A stretch of 64,000 bases of DNA, taken from NCBI RefSeq assembly GCF_044377145.1, contig NZ_JBILJQ010000005.1, positions 49,743 through 113,742 of the forward strand, written 5' to 3'. This document shows positions 1 through 8,188 of this stretch, one piece after another. The position numbers were made by a program, and so were the translations under genes. Position 1 is the stretch's first letter, and each line of letters opens with the position of its first letter. The notes beneath the pieces were generated by a model, which saw only the letters and a program-made list of their open reading frames with translations, ran no database searches and had not been told where the DNA came from. The stretch comes from Aquimonas sp044377145. GTDB taxonomy: Bacteria > Pseudomonadota > Gammaproteobacteria > Xanthomonadales > Xanthomonadaceae.

Positions 1-1115
1 GCATGCGGGGAACGGCCCGCTAGAGTGACCCAACTAGGAACCGCTAACGGTGCATCCCCGCGCATGCGGGGAACGGACTGGCAGCGGCGGGCGGCAGCTG
101 CCTTGCGCCGGTGCATCCCCGCGCATGCGGGGAACGGCCCCTCTTGGTCTTGGCGATGGCGTCTCGGGCCGGTGCATCCCCGCGCATGCGGGGAACGGAT
201 GGCAATCGAAGCCTACCGCACCAACGCAACCGGTGCATCCCCGCGCATGCGGGGAACGGGTCGATGATAGAAACTACCTCACACTGGAAGACGGTGCATC
301 CCCGCGCATGCGGGGAACGGACCAGCGCGCCGGCAACCAGGAACACAAACGACGGTGCATCCCCGCGCATGCGGGGAACGGGCCCTCGCAGAACGCCTCA
401 ATCTGGAATTCATGCGGTGCATCCCCGCGCATGCGGGGAACGGGGAGCGGCCACAACTCCTGTGCCCGCCGCATCCGGTGCATCCCCGCGCATGCGGGGA
501 ACGGGAAGCGCTGACAAATCATCGAAGCAGGGGGAGACGGTGCATCCCCGCGCATGCGGGGAACGGCAGTTGGTCGACAAGCTCGGCGACCCCGATTCCG
601 GTGCATCCCCGCGCATGCGGGGAACGGTCTGTGACCAGCGGGCGCGTCTTCATCGGAGCCGGTGCATCCCCGCGCATGCGGGGAACGGATCACCAACGAA
701 CAGCGCCGTAAGAACGCTGCCGGTGCATCCCCGCGCATGCGGGGAACGGAACCGCGACCTCGGCACCGGGTACTGGACCGGCGGTGCATCCCCGCGCATG
801 CGGGGAACGGGACACCGGAAACACTGGGCCGCGGTGCACTGGCGGTGCATCCCCGCGCATGCGGGGAACGGGCAAGAAGGGCGCGGGCGAGATGCTGGGG
901 CTACGGTGCATCCCCGCGCATGCGGGGAACGGTCGGACTCGGCTGCGTTGACGGCCGCAATCAGCGGTGCATCCCCGCGCATGCGGGGAACGGTAGGCCA
1001 GCACGGATTCGTCGCTGTCAGTGGTCGGTGCATCCCCGCGCATGCGGGGAACGGGCAGATGTCGCAGACGATCATGCGGGCAAAGGCGGTGCATCCCCGC
1101 GCATGCGGGGAACGG
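1..1115 (-). CRISPR. Type I-E CRISPR array, 18 full repeats plus one partial
   Basis: A 29-nt repeat occurs 18 times in full, starting at 48, 109, 170, 231, 292, 353, 415, 476, 538, 599, 660, 721, 782, 843, 904, 965, 1026 and 1087. Bases 1-15 are the end of a further copy, so the array continues left of the window. Every copy I read is identical. Spacers are 32 nt, with two of 33 nt (382-414 and 505-537); 18 spacers are visible. Each repeat contains the stem CCCCGC/GCGGGG around a 4-nt loop, which is the Cas6e hairpin. Read on the minus strand the repeat resembles the E. coli I-E repeat, ending GGGGATGCACCG where E. coli ends GGGGATAAACCG. The array is therefore transcribed leftwards and its leader lies at 1116-1232. 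I could not match any spacer to a target. Confidence 0.98.
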
Positions 1116-1232
1116 TCTTCTTGCAACCAGTTGATCTACCAACGCTTTCGACAGCTGGAGAATTCTACCAAGCTGAACGAGCTGTCACTCAGCGCGATCG
1201 CGCTCAATGTCAGGCTGTCAAAGAGCACGCGT
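1116..1232 (-). promoter_or_regulatory. CRISPR leader with promoter and IHF-site candidates
   Basis: This 117-bp stretch lies between the cas2 stop and the first repeat, the leader position in type I-E loci. On the minus strand, bases 1136-1124 read GATCAACTGGTTG. This matches the IHF consensus WATCAANNNNTTR at all but the first base and sits 9 bp from the repeat, like the E. coli site that bends the leader for Cas1-Cas2. Upstream, 1167-1162 read TAGAAT preceded by TGG (an extended -10 box), with GTGACA at 1188-1183 as a possible -35. The 15-bp spacer is short. Transcription would start near 1155. The IHF call is an inference from the match and its position. Confidence 0.55.
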
Positions 1233-1535
1233 TCACGGTCCCGCGGGTGCGGCCTGTTCGGGGAGGAAGTCGACCAGACGTACGCCATCCATTTCAGACG
1301 GAATGCGCCGGTTCTCGCCGATCGTTTCGAACTGGAAGCCGGCCTCCTGCCCGAGGTCGCGCCACATCAGCACGGCGTTGCCCTGCTCGATGCCTTCCAC
1401 CACCTGCTGCCAGAGGTATTCGCGCACTTTGCGGTTGTAGTCACCCACATACACGCCAGCCCGAACTTCGAGCAGCCAGATGGCCAGCCTGCCGCGCAGA
1501 CGAGGGGGTGCGTTCTCCAGCACGATCACAACCAT
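1233..1535 (-). CDS. cas2: CRISPR-associated protein Cas2 (type I-E)
   Basis: This 100-residue protein is the structural partner of Cas1 in the spacer-integration complex. It has the I-E Cas2 layout: a first beta strand MVVIVLENAP, then PRLRGRLAIWLLEVRAGVYV, which is nearly the E. coli family sequence, and a C-terminal strand with RLVDFLPEQ. Length matches the roughly 95-100 residues of the subtype. The ATG at 1535 lies 2 bp after the cas1 stop codon, so the pair is an operon and probably translationally coupled. It is the last gene before the leader. The protein supports the fold that pairs with Cas1, although I-E Cas2 nuclease activity is not needed for integration. Confidence 0.97.
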   Translation of the reverse strand: MVVIVLENAPPRLRGRLAIWLLEVRAGVYVGDYNRKVREYLWQQVVEGIEQGNAVLMWRDLGQEAGFQFETIGENRRIPSEMDGVRLVDFLPEQAAPAGP

Positions 1536-1537
1536 GC

Positions 1538-2458
1538 TCAGGCCCTGTGCCCGGGGTCGCCGATCGACTCCGGATTGGGGATGGCGGGTTCGATCTGGTC
1601 CTCGTGCGGCTGCGGTGGTGTCAACTCGCCCGCCGCGAGAATCTCTTCAATGTCCGGGATGATCCGCTCCAGCAGGCGCGTTTTGCGGAACGCATCGCGA
1701 CACTGCAGACGCACCATTTGTTCGGGGTTTTCCGGCTGGCGCGCGGCGACAGCAAAGGCAACCGGCACCACGGTTTCAAACTTGTAGATGTCGGCCACGT
1801 CGTAGACGAAGGACAAGGGCTTGCCGGTGTGGATGAACCCCACCGCGGGCGCGTAGCCGGCGGCCAGCACTGCGGCCTCGGTGATGCCGTAGAGGCAGGA
1901 TGTGGCGGCCGACAGGCAGCGATTGGGCAGGTCGCCCGCGTTCCAGGTTTCGACATCGTAGTCGCGTCGCTTCCATTCAACGCCAAACTTGCGCGCAAGC
2001 AGTTTGTAGGTTTCGCGTACACGAGCACCCTCGATGCCACGCAGCTGGTCGACGCTGCGGCGTTGCGGCGGCTCGTCGCCAAAGCGGCGTTTGTACATCG
2101 CCCTTACAACTTTCAGGCGAGCGGTTTCGTCCAAGGCCAAGGCTGCTTGGTACAGCAAACGATCGGACCGTGCGCCGCCGGGTTGGCCCGCCGAGTAGAA
2201 GCGCACGCCCGCTTCGCCGACCCATACCAGCAAGGTGCCGACCTGGGCGGCAAGGCGCACGGCGGCGTGTGAAATCCGGGTGCCTACTTCCAGCATCAGG
2301 CACGCCACCCCACCGATCGGAATGTGTTTGCGCACACCGGTTTTGTCGACCAATACGAAAGCGCCATCGAGCACATCGAGCTGACCCTTGCTGACGAACA
2401 GAATCGACAGCCGCTCTTTGATCGGGATGGGTTTCAGGGGTGGCAACACGTGGCTCAT
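1538..2458 (-). CDS. cas1: CRISPR-associated endonuclease/integrase Cas1 (type I-E)
   Basis: This integrase inserts new spacers next to the leader. The 306-residue length equals the E. coli I-E protein. The start MSHVLPPLKPIPIKER is chosen over an upstream in-frame extension because it fits the family N-terminus. The catalytic region GFIHTGKPLSFVYDVADIYK holds the conserved His and Asp metal ligands, and NRCLSAATSCLYGITEAAV precedes it. The C-terminus carries a Pro-rich tail. Its ATG overlaps the stop of the upstream PIN toxin gene in an ATGA arrangement (2455-2458), so cas1 translation is coupled to a toxin gene rather than to cas6e as usual. The active site looks intact. Confidence 0.97.
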   Translation of the reverse strand: MSHVLPPLKPIPIKERLSILFVSKGQLDVLDGAFVLVDKTGVRKHIPIGGVACLMLEVGTRISHAAVRLAAQVGTLLVWVGEAGVRFYSAGQPGGARSDRLLYQAALALDETARLKVVRAMYKRRFGDEPPQRRSVDQLRGIEGARVRETYKLLARKFGVEWKRRDYDVETWNAGDLPNRCLSAATSCLYGITEAAVLAAGYAPAVGFIHTGKPLSFVYDVADIYKFETVVPVAFAVAARQPENPEQMVRLQCRDAFRKTRLLERIIPDIEEILAAGELTPPQPHEDQIEPAIPNPESIGDPGHRA

Positions 2459-2946
2459 GGGTCCTGCTCTCCGGCCAGACGAAGCGCTTCGCGTTGGAGT
2501 GCACCGGAAAGAAAGTACCCCGATGCGGCCAGCTGATCGAGCTTGGGGCGAATGTTCATCAGCAGACCACGGCGCTTCGCCGCGATCAACACGCCCAGGC
2601 ATCCGACCAACTGCAGGCCGAGCTCTGTGGCGACCCGACGCGCCAGGCGGTCATCGACCAATACGATGCATCGTCGTTGCGCCGCCAATGCCAAGGTGCT
2701 GGCTTCACCGGAACCCAGCCCCTGATGTTGCATGGCGTAGTCAGGCGCCCCGCATTGCGCAATCCAACCGGCAGCGAGCGCGGCGCGAATCGATTTCGCC
2801 TCACTGCGCTCTGGCGGGGCCAGACATTCCTGCACGACCTGCTCAGTGACCTGCGCTTGCGAGAACAAGCGCGGCAGAAGCTCCAGACCTTCGATGCGTG
2901 CCAGCGCAATCATCGGTCCCGCATCCACCGCCAGCAGCTCAGTCAC
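2455..2946 (-). CDS. PIN-domain toxin (DUF3368-type) inside the cas operon
   Basis: This predicted PIN-fold ribonuclease has 163 residues from a GTG start. It begins VTELLAVDAGPMIALARI, with the first catalytic Asp after the first strand. Further acidic positions are in VVQECL, GSGEASTLAL and IVLVDDRLARR, giving the usual PIN tetrad, so it looks catalytically intact. DUF3368 PIN proteins are known to pair with small UPF0175 antitoxins. The gene overlaps the upstream antitoxin by 8 bp (GTGACTGA) and the downstream cas1 by 4 bp (ATGA). This makes it a translationally coupled passenger of the cas operon. No target can be read from sequence. A longer ATG form at 3000 would run into the antitoxin gene and is less likely. 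Confidence 0.88.
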   Translation of the reverse strand: MTELLAVDAGPMIALARIEGLELLPRLFSQAQVTEQVVQECLAPPERSEAKSIRAALAAGWIAQCGAPDYAMQHQGLGSGEASTLALAAQRRCIVLVDDRLARRVATELGLQLVGCLGVLIAAKRRGLLMNIRPKLDQLAASGYFLSGALQREALRLAGEQDP

Positions 2947-3265
2947 CAAGGGCCTGCAGCTCCTGCTCCAGCTCGCCCGGCTCCGGCCTGGCGACTGCAA
3001 TGCCCGCCCGGGCCAACGTGTCCATGAACTCCAAGATGCTCATGCCCGCCAAGCGTGCCGCTCGGCTGAGCGATAGCTCTGCCGCCTTGAACAGGTGCGT
3101 GGCAAGGCTGACCAACACACCCTCCCGCAGCAGGGCCTCGTCGAAGGGCACGGCAACAAACACGGGCTGGCCGTGTTTGGTCACGACTGAAAGATGTCCA
3201 GCCTCTGCCTCTCGCACGATCTCGGCGGTACGGTCGCGCAGATCGCGAATGGTGAAGGTGTGCAT
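2939..3265 (-). CDS. Phd/UPF0175-like antitoxin paired with the PIN toxin
   Basis: This is a 108-residue predicted antitoxin. Residues 1-50 (MHTFTIRDLRDRTAEIVREA, then VVTKHGQPVFVAVPFDE) look like a Phd/YefM DNA-binding and autoregulation domain. Residues 55-100 (FKAAELSLSRAARLAGMSIL, then FMDTLARAGIAVA) look like the UPF0175 helix-turn-helix unit that normally forms a whole antitoxin by itself. The protein thus seems to join two antitoxin types. I chose the ATG at 3265 because the Phd motif starts there. An inverted repeat (3277-3302) lies 11 bp upstream and is a plausible self-repression site. The toxin gene follows with an 8-bp overlap. Family assignment is by motif only. Confidence 0.85.
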   Translation of the reverse strand: MHTFTIRDLRDRTAEIVREAEAGHLSVVTKHGQPVFVAVPFDEALLREGVLVSLATHLFKAAELSLSRAARLAGMSILEFMDTLARAGIAVARPEPGELEQELQALGD

Positions 3266-3276
3266 GGCTCGCTCGC

Positions 3277-3302
3277 AAAGTGCCCACAGGTGTGTGCACT
3301 TT
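3277..3302. promoter_or_regulatory. Inverted repeat upstream of the antitoxin, candidate operator
   Basis: AAAGTGC at 3277-3283 is mirrored by GCACTTT at 3296-3302, with 12 bp between. It covers the end of cas6e and the 35-bp gap before the antitoxin start at 3265. Phd-type antitoxins usually repress themselves at such palindromes, so the TA pair may be transcribed independently of the cas promoter. That role is inferred. Confidence 0.45.
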
Positions 3303-4047
3303 AATCCGCTCGCCGAGCCAGCAGCAAGCCACATCCGAAGGCTTTGGCATGGCCGATCCCGCGCAGCAAGGCATTGGAGAACGCCAAGGGATCGCGCACT
3401 TCGAGCACGCCGCTGATGTCCACCGTGCTGAGGCTGATGGGCGCCTTGTTGCCCCGGGGGAATCGATGCTGGAGGTAGGAGTCCACCTGCAAACTGGGCG
3501 CATCGAGGATGAAGCCATGCCGCGCTGCCACGCCCGGCCGATCGGCATTGCCCAGCAGCCAGTCGGCCACGGCCTCATGCACCAGCGGGTACAAGGCCGG
3601 GCGCTCGGCATCGCCCAGCTTTGACCATGTGCCCGCAGAGTGCGCTGCGATCAGATGCTTCTTGGCGTGCATCACCACGTCGTGCCGCTTGGAGCGCCGC
3701 TTTGGGTCGGCCCCTTCAGGACGAATACTGCGCACCGGGTTGGCCCTCAACTCAAAACGCAGGCGCTCGCCCTGTGCAAGTGCCGGTTGGTATTCGCGTG
3801 AATCGACCCGCCACGCGGGGTGCGGCGCCAGTGGCGCGCGCGCAGACACGGTGTAGACCACGCCAGGCTGATCATCACGCGGCTCGATGCGGCGAAACAG
3901 AAAGTCCCGCGGTGCTTGGTGCTCGGTGGCGAAGAATTGCCAAAGCCATTGGTGCTCGCGGTAGGCATGCCCTACGCCAGCCTGAAGCAAGGCCTGTCGC
4001 GCCTGCGGGTGCGCGGTATCGAGCTGGATGCGGCTGAAGTAGCTCAT
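3301..4047 (-). CDS. cas6e: CRISPR RNA endoribonuclease Cas6e (Cse3/CasE)
   Basis: This enzyme cuts the long array transcript at the base of each repeat hairpin and stays bound to the 3' end of the crRNA in Cascade. It has 248 residues, beginning MSYFSRIQLDT, the typical Cas6e first strand. Near the C-terminus the glycine-rich loop GIGHAKAFGCGLLLARR is the RAMP signature. A His in the second half of the N-terminal domain (GVGHAYREHQWLWQFF) fits the catalytic His of the family. The ATG overlaps the cas5 stop by 4 bp. It is the last interference gene before the inserted TA pair, whereas cas1 usually follows directly. Confidence 0.96.
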   Translation of the reverse strand: MSYFSRIQLDTAHPQARQALLQAGVGHAYREHQWLWQFFATEHQAPRDFLFRRIEPRDDQPGVVYTVSARAPLAPHPAWRVDSREYQPALAQGERLRFELRANPVRSIRPEGADPKRRSKRHDVVMHAKKHLIAAHSAGTWSKLGDAERPALYPLVHEAVADWLLGNADRPGVAARHGFILDAPSLQVDSYLQHRFPRGNKAPISLSTVDISGVLEVRDPLAFSNALLRGIGHAKAFGCGLLLARRAD

Positions 4048-4805
4048 GGCTGTACTCCCGATTCAACCGGTACGGGCATACCCAGCAAAGCGACGCGCTC
4101 AGTTCGGTCGCTGAACTGCCAGCGTTGGCGCGAGCCGGGCTGGTCGCGTCGAGTGACCGAGAACACCGTGGCGTCAGCCTGACCCAGTGGCACCGGCAGG
4201 TCTTCGTCGAAGGCGACCCGCTGCAGTTGGTCGGCGCCTCGAAGGCCGTAGATTGGCGGAAAGTCTGCCTGCGAAAGCGCCTCCAGAAGGGTGTCAGCGG
4301 CGACGACCTGAGGCCGCAGCGGCACGGCCGGCGGGCAGCTCTTGCGGCCGAGATACAGCACGAACCGCGGCGTCAGCAGCGCCTGTCGGACTTCAGCCAG
4401 CGATACGTCTGCTGCATTACCACGCGACCACAGCATCACCACCGACAGCGCGTCCTGACGGTAGTCGCGCTTGGAGAGAATCGTGTTCAGCTCAGCACGC
4501 GGCAGGGCCAGCTCATCGGCGCGGGTCCGATGTGGGCGCTTTTTCATCTGGCTGGCCGAGGGCACCTGGGCAGTATGGTAGTCGCGCAGCAGGTGGCCGC
4601 TGGAGTACACCGCCACTGCAAGGCCCAGGCTTGCCGACAGCGCATCCAGCCGCGCCTGCTCATCGCGTCGAATGCCGAGCGCCGCTGCCACCAGGCCCAG
4701 CACCGCCGAACGGCCTGGATACTCATGGCTGGGCCGATCCTCGCCCACCGCCACCTCGCCCCAACTGGCCAGCGGCGCATAGGGTCGAAACAGAAGAAAG
4801 TCCAT
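4044..4805 (-). CDS. cas5e: Cascade subunit Cas5e (CasD)
   Basis: This RAMP protein caps the 5' handle of the crRNA in Cascade. The 253 residues begin MDFLLFRPYAPLASWGEVAVGEDRPS, and the W-G-x-x-A-V-G-E-x-R-P-S-x-x-Y-P-G-R-S-A pattern at the N-terminus is the Cas5e signature. GLVAAALGI follows, as in E. coli CasD. Its start lies 6 bp beyond the cas7 stop, and its stop overlaps the cas6e ATG. Nothing is truncated. Confidence 0.96.
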   Translation of the reverse strand: MDFLLFRPYAPLASWGEVAVGEDRPSHEYPGRSAVLGLVAAALGIRRDEQARLDALSASLGLAVAVYSSGHLLRDYHTAQVPSASQMKKRPHRTRADELALPRAELNTILSKRDYRQDALSVVMLWSRGNAADVSLAEVRQALLTPRFVLYLGRKSCPPAVPLRPQVVAADTLLEALSQADFPPIYGLRGADQLQRVAFDEDLPVPLGQADATVFSVTRRDQPGSRQRWQFSDRTERVALLGMPVPVESGVQP

Positions 4806-4811
4806 GGCGGC

Positions 4812-5939
4812 TCAATCCGCCTGCAGGAAGGCGACCAGCTCGGCCAAGGATCCTGCGTGTTCGCCCAGCAACTCGCGATACTCGCCCTCAACCGCAGCAC
4901 GCCAGTCATTGCAGGACGGGCCATACATCTGCTCCAAGCTGTCGCGCTTGTCGCGCAATGCGCGAATGGCAGCGGCCGCCATGTCGTCGTCGCCCACGCG
5001 CTTCGGATCAGGGCGCAGGTAGGCAAGGTGCAATGATCGCGGCTGCTGGCCGCCACGCTCGCCGAGCACGCAGGATGCATGCGCACGCGAGGCGAAGCTG
5101 TTCTGTTTGCCGGTGGGCGCAACCTGGGCAATCGCCTGCACCAGCGCGGCCAGCGCACGGTTACGCAGCGCAACATCCCCACCCAGGTTGCTGTCGAGCA
5201 ACTCAAGATCGATGCAGACGTACAGGTAGTAGATGCCGGAGCCGAAGCCGGTCTCGCCGATGTGCCCTGCACCACGGTCCTCATCGCCGCGGTTCAGATC
5301 ATCGACCGCGGTGAAATAGTCGTCCTCAACGGTCGCCTTGTGGACGGTGATTGCATGCGCCACCTGGGCCGCGGCGTCTACATTGAAGGCCGGGCTGGAA
5401 GCCAGCATGCGGCCAAACAAAGCGATATCGACGGCAGCCTTGGGCTCGCGCAGGAGTTTGAGTTCATCGTCTTGCGGCGCGCGCTGCTCAGCGCTCAACG
5501 TGGCCACAAGCGCATGGATGGCGTGGATCTCTTCCGGCCCGAAATGCGCGAGTTGCGCGATGTACAGGTCGTCGAAGTTCTCGGCTTTGTTCTCACCTTC
5601 GCTTTTCTTGTCCGACTCGGGCTTTTTCTCAGCCTCGGACTTTCCGAAGCAGCCGGCGATTGCGCGGGCCCAAACACGCGCCTGCTTTTCAGCCACACCC
5701 GCTGCAACCAGTTGCTTGAAGACTTCGACGCCCATCTCTTTGGTGCGCGTGCCGAGGTTGCCATCGAGCGCGGCTCGAAAGCTCTCGGACGTTCGCCAAG
5801 CACGTTTCAAGGCTTGGGAAGACACGCGCAGCCGCTGGCTGCCGCCCACGATGGCGCTCTTGGGGCGACCGAGATCATCGCGGTTGAGGTTCGACGGCGG
5901 GTAACTGGTCAGGGCATGCAACTGGATGAAACGGCTCAT
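4812..5939 (-). CDS. cas7e: Cascade backbone subunit Cas7e (Cse4/CasC)
   Basis: Several copies of this RAMP subunit form the helical backbone that holds the crRNA spacer. I chose the start MSRFIQLHALTSYPPSNLNR because that is the family N-terminus; an in-frame extension to 5969 has no support. The next motif, DDLGRPKSAIVGGSQRLRVS, followed by SQALKRAWR, is diagnostic. A lysine- and glutamate-rich linker around residues 107-125 (SEAEKKPESDKKSEGENKAE) is an unusual charged insertion compared with E. coli CasC. The gene lies between cse2 (33 bp upstream) and cas5 (6 bp downstream). Confidence 0.96.
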   Translation of the reverse strand: MSRFIQLHALTSYPPSNLNRDDLGRPKSAIVGGSQRLRVSSQALKRAWRTSESFRAALDGNLGTRTKEMGVEVFKQLVAAGVAEKQARVWARAIAGCFGKSEAEKKPESDKKSEGENKAENFDDLYIAQLAHFGPEEIHAIHALVATLSAEQRAPQDDELKLLREPKAAVDIALFGRMLASSPAFNVDAAAQVAHAITVHKATVEDDYFTAVDDLNRGDEDRGAGHIGETGFGSGIYYLYVCIDLELLDSNLGGDVALRNRALAALVQAIAQVAPTGKQNSFASRAHASCVLGERGGQQPRSLHLAYLRPDPKRVGDDDMAAAAIRALRDKRDSLEQMYGPSCNDWRAAVEGEYRELLGEHAGSLAELVAFLQAD

Positions 5940-5972
5940 GGTTGATCTCCTCGACAGGGATTTGGGCATGAC

Positions 5973-6461
5973 TCAGGCTTGCGACTTGGACGGCCAGCGA
6001 TAGGCGTAGACCCACTGCTTGCGGGTCTCGTCATTCCAGTGGAAAGCATCGAACGCGAGCTGCATGGCATCGATGCCGCTTGCGAGCGGCAGCACACGGC
6101 GCAGGCGCAACAACAACTCATCCGCCTCGCGCGCCTCCAGCAGCTGGCGAAAGCGCAGCGGCGAAACCGCCACGCTCTCACCCTCGGAGAAGGCGAGCGG
6201 CGGTGACTTGTCGCCGCTCTCCTTGATGCTACTGAGCACGCCCGCCACCACGACGAGCCCGTTCGTATTCGCCTGCGTGGTTGACAGCCCCGCCTGCAGC
6301 AGTTGGGCGCGCAGCTGATGGAAGCCCGGCACCTGGGTCACCTGCAGAGTAGTGCCGCAGCGACGCAGCTCCGCGCGAGTGCCACGGTCATCCGCAAGCC
6401 CCAGCCACCATTTGCGCAACGCCTCACGCGTTTCGCTGCCACGCTCGAATGCTCGGTTCAT
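5973..6461 (-). CDS. cse2: Cascade small subunit Cse2 (CasB)
   Basis: This 162-residue helical protein forms the belly of Cascade, where it stabilises the displaced strand and the target DNA. The order MNRAFERGSETREALRKWWL, then LADDRGTRAELRRC at about residue 25, is the typical Cse2 start (the DRGxRAxLRRC motif). DALQ-like and FxW motifs follow near the C-terminus (AFDAFHWNDETRKQWVYAY). It starts 3 bp after the cse1 stop, so the two genes are co-translated. Length is normal for the family. Confidence 0.94.
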   Translation of the reverse strand: MNRAFERGSETREALRKWWLGLADDRGTRAELRRCGTTLQVTQVPGFHQLRAQLLQAGLSTTQANTNGLVVVAGVLSSIKESGDKSPPLAFSEGESVAVSPLRFRQLLEAREADELLLRLRRVLPLASGIDAMQLAFDAFHWNDETRKQWVYAYRWPSKSQA

Positions 6462-6464
6462 GGA

Positions 6465-8123
6465 TTACCCCTTCGTTGCAGTGGAAGACTTCTTGCCGCG
6501 CCCTTTGGCGGGGGCCCTCTCGACCGGAAGCCCGGCGGCCGCACGCAATTTGTCGCCACGCAGCTGCGAGCACAGCACGCGGTGGGCTGCCGCCAACCGG
6601 TCCGGCCGCGATACCTCAACACCTCCGGCCACCGCATGCAGGTCGAACAGGGCCAGCACCTGGCGTTGTACGGCGGCCAGCCAGCCTGCTCGCAAGTCCA
6701 GGCTTTGTTCGAACGCCTCACGACCGTGTTGTTTGACCAGCGCACTGGCCTGACCCACACGAACGAAAAATCCAGGCTCACTCGCGCTCCAGAATCCGGC
6801 CTCAACAAAACTCAAATCGCCACGTGCATCGGCATCGCCCAGCCAGGCATCGCGCACCGCCCATCGAAGAAGCGCCGCGCCGAGTTCGGCCGTTTCCAGC
6901 AGGCGATCCACCAGGCCGCGCAGCGACTCGGCGGCTTCATCCCCCGGCGGGAAATCAAACAGCGGAAAGCGTGATTCGTACCAGCAGCGCGCTTTCATTT
7001 TGTCCATGTCGTAGCCGAACGCCCACAGCCGGAACTGCGCGGAGGGCTGCTCGGTCAACAGATCGCGCACTACCGCTGCGGGCTCCACGGATTTGCCCTT
7101 CTGCTCCAAACCCAACACCCAGCCCAGCCAGTGCCGATAACCCAGACCACCCTGCTGCGGGTGCATCGGCAGGGCCGGTTCGGTTGGCTTGGTGCGGTAG
7201 TAGGGTGACAAGGGATGCCGCCAGGGGCCCTCGTAGTTCATGCCGTAGTTCTTGGTGTGGTAGCGCTCGACGATCATCCGGTCTGTCGCGCCGCAGAGTC
7301 CACATGGGCGGGGCGCGGCATCGTTGAAGACCAGCCGGATGCGACGCGGCATGGCCCAGTACATCTGGGCAGGATGGGCATCCAGTGGCTGAGTTTTTTT
7401 GCCAGGTTGTAGATGCTGGATGCCGTCGAGCCATGGAAAGACATGCTTGAACTCCGCCCGTTCGGGGTTGGCGTCGACCAGAAAGCGCGATGTCTCACGC
7501 ACATTGGCCGCAATATCTCGCCAGAGCGCTGGTGCTGCGGCGCCCTCGGCCTCAGGATCGTGAATCAGCAAGGTAGTCAGCGGCCCGCCCCCGCGCAACG
7601 AGGTGCGATGCCCCGACCCGCCGGCAGGGGCGTTTGTCATCAGGGTGAACAAGGCCATGGCGGCGCAATGCGTGCACATGGCCGAACCTTGGCCGCGCTT
7701 GACGAAATGATCCCGGTTGCGCTCGATGGCCTGCTCGCCCGGCGATTCGATCAACAGCGCAGCGATTCCGTTTTCGGCGGGTTTGTCGGCGGCGCAGAGC
7801 GTCAAATCCTGCATAAAGCGCGGGCCTTCACCGTCCAGCTCGAAGGCGTGGATGAAGGGCGCGAAGGCTTGCTCAAGTTCGTCGGGGCTGGGCGGCTTCA
7901 GCAGCATCAGCTCGCGGTTCCAACGCTTGCCCGCGAACACCCAGGCCGTTTGCACCAGACCAATCAGGAACTGTGCGAGTGCGCCGTTGAAGTCCGGGCG
8001 CGGCGCGTCGAGACGCAGAACCGGACTGGTATCGATGTCTGCCGTCAGTTCATGGGGCGCGATCAGCCGCGACTGGTTGCGAGAGTCGCGCACTGGAATC
8101 CAGCGGTCGGTGAGCAGGTTCAT
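6465..8123 (-). CDS. cse1: Cascade large subunit Cse1 (Cas8e/CasA)
   Basis: The large subunit recognises the PAM and recruits Cas3. The 552 residues begin MNLLTDRWIPVRDSRN, the classical Cse1 N-terminus, so I place the start here rather than at an in-frame extension to 8171. A zinc-binding pair of knuckles is visible: CTHC at about residue 150 and CGLC at about residue 277. The C-terminal four-helix region ends in a Lys/Arg-rich tail (PAKGRGKKSSTATKG). The start lies 65 bp after the cas3 stop, a small gap in an otherwise tightly packed operon. Confidence 0.96.
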   Translation of the reverse strand: MNLLTDRWIPVRDSRNQSRLIAPHELTADIDTSPVLRLDAPRPDFNGALAQFLIGLVQTAWVFAGKRWNRELMLLKPPSPDELEQAFAPFIHAFELDGEGPRFMQDLTLCAADKPAENGIAALLIESPGEQAIERNRDHFVKRGQGSAMCTHCAAMALFTLMTNAPAGGSGHRTSLRGGGPLTTLLIHDPEAEGAAAPALWRDIAANVRETSRFLVDANPERAEFKHVFPWLDGIQHLQPGKKTQPLDAHPAQMYWAMPRRIRLVFNDAAPRPCGLCGATDRMIVERYHTKNYGMNYEGPWRHPLSPYYRTKPTEPALPMHPQQGGLGYRHWLGWVLGLEQKGKSVEPAAVVRDLLTEQPSAQFRLWAFGYDMDKMKARCWYESRFPLFDFPPGDEAAESLRGLVDRLLETAELGAALLRWAVRDAWLGDADARGDLSFVEAGFWSASEPGFFVRVGQASALVKQHGREAFEQSLDLRAGWLAAVQRQVLALFDLHAVAGGVEVSRPDRLAAAHRVLCSQLRGDKLRAAAGLPVERAPAKGRGKKSSTATKG

Positions 8124-8188
8124 GCAGATCCCCCTGTTGCGAGTTGCCCTTGTAGGGCGACGTAATCTCAATTCCTGAGAATGCTGAA

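Noticed and set aside
25..1126. Several long open frames on both strands across the array
   Set aside because: They consist of the translated 29-nt repeat (RMRG, PRACGER, CIPAHAGNG motifs) every 20 residues and carry no protein features; the DNA is a CRISPR array.
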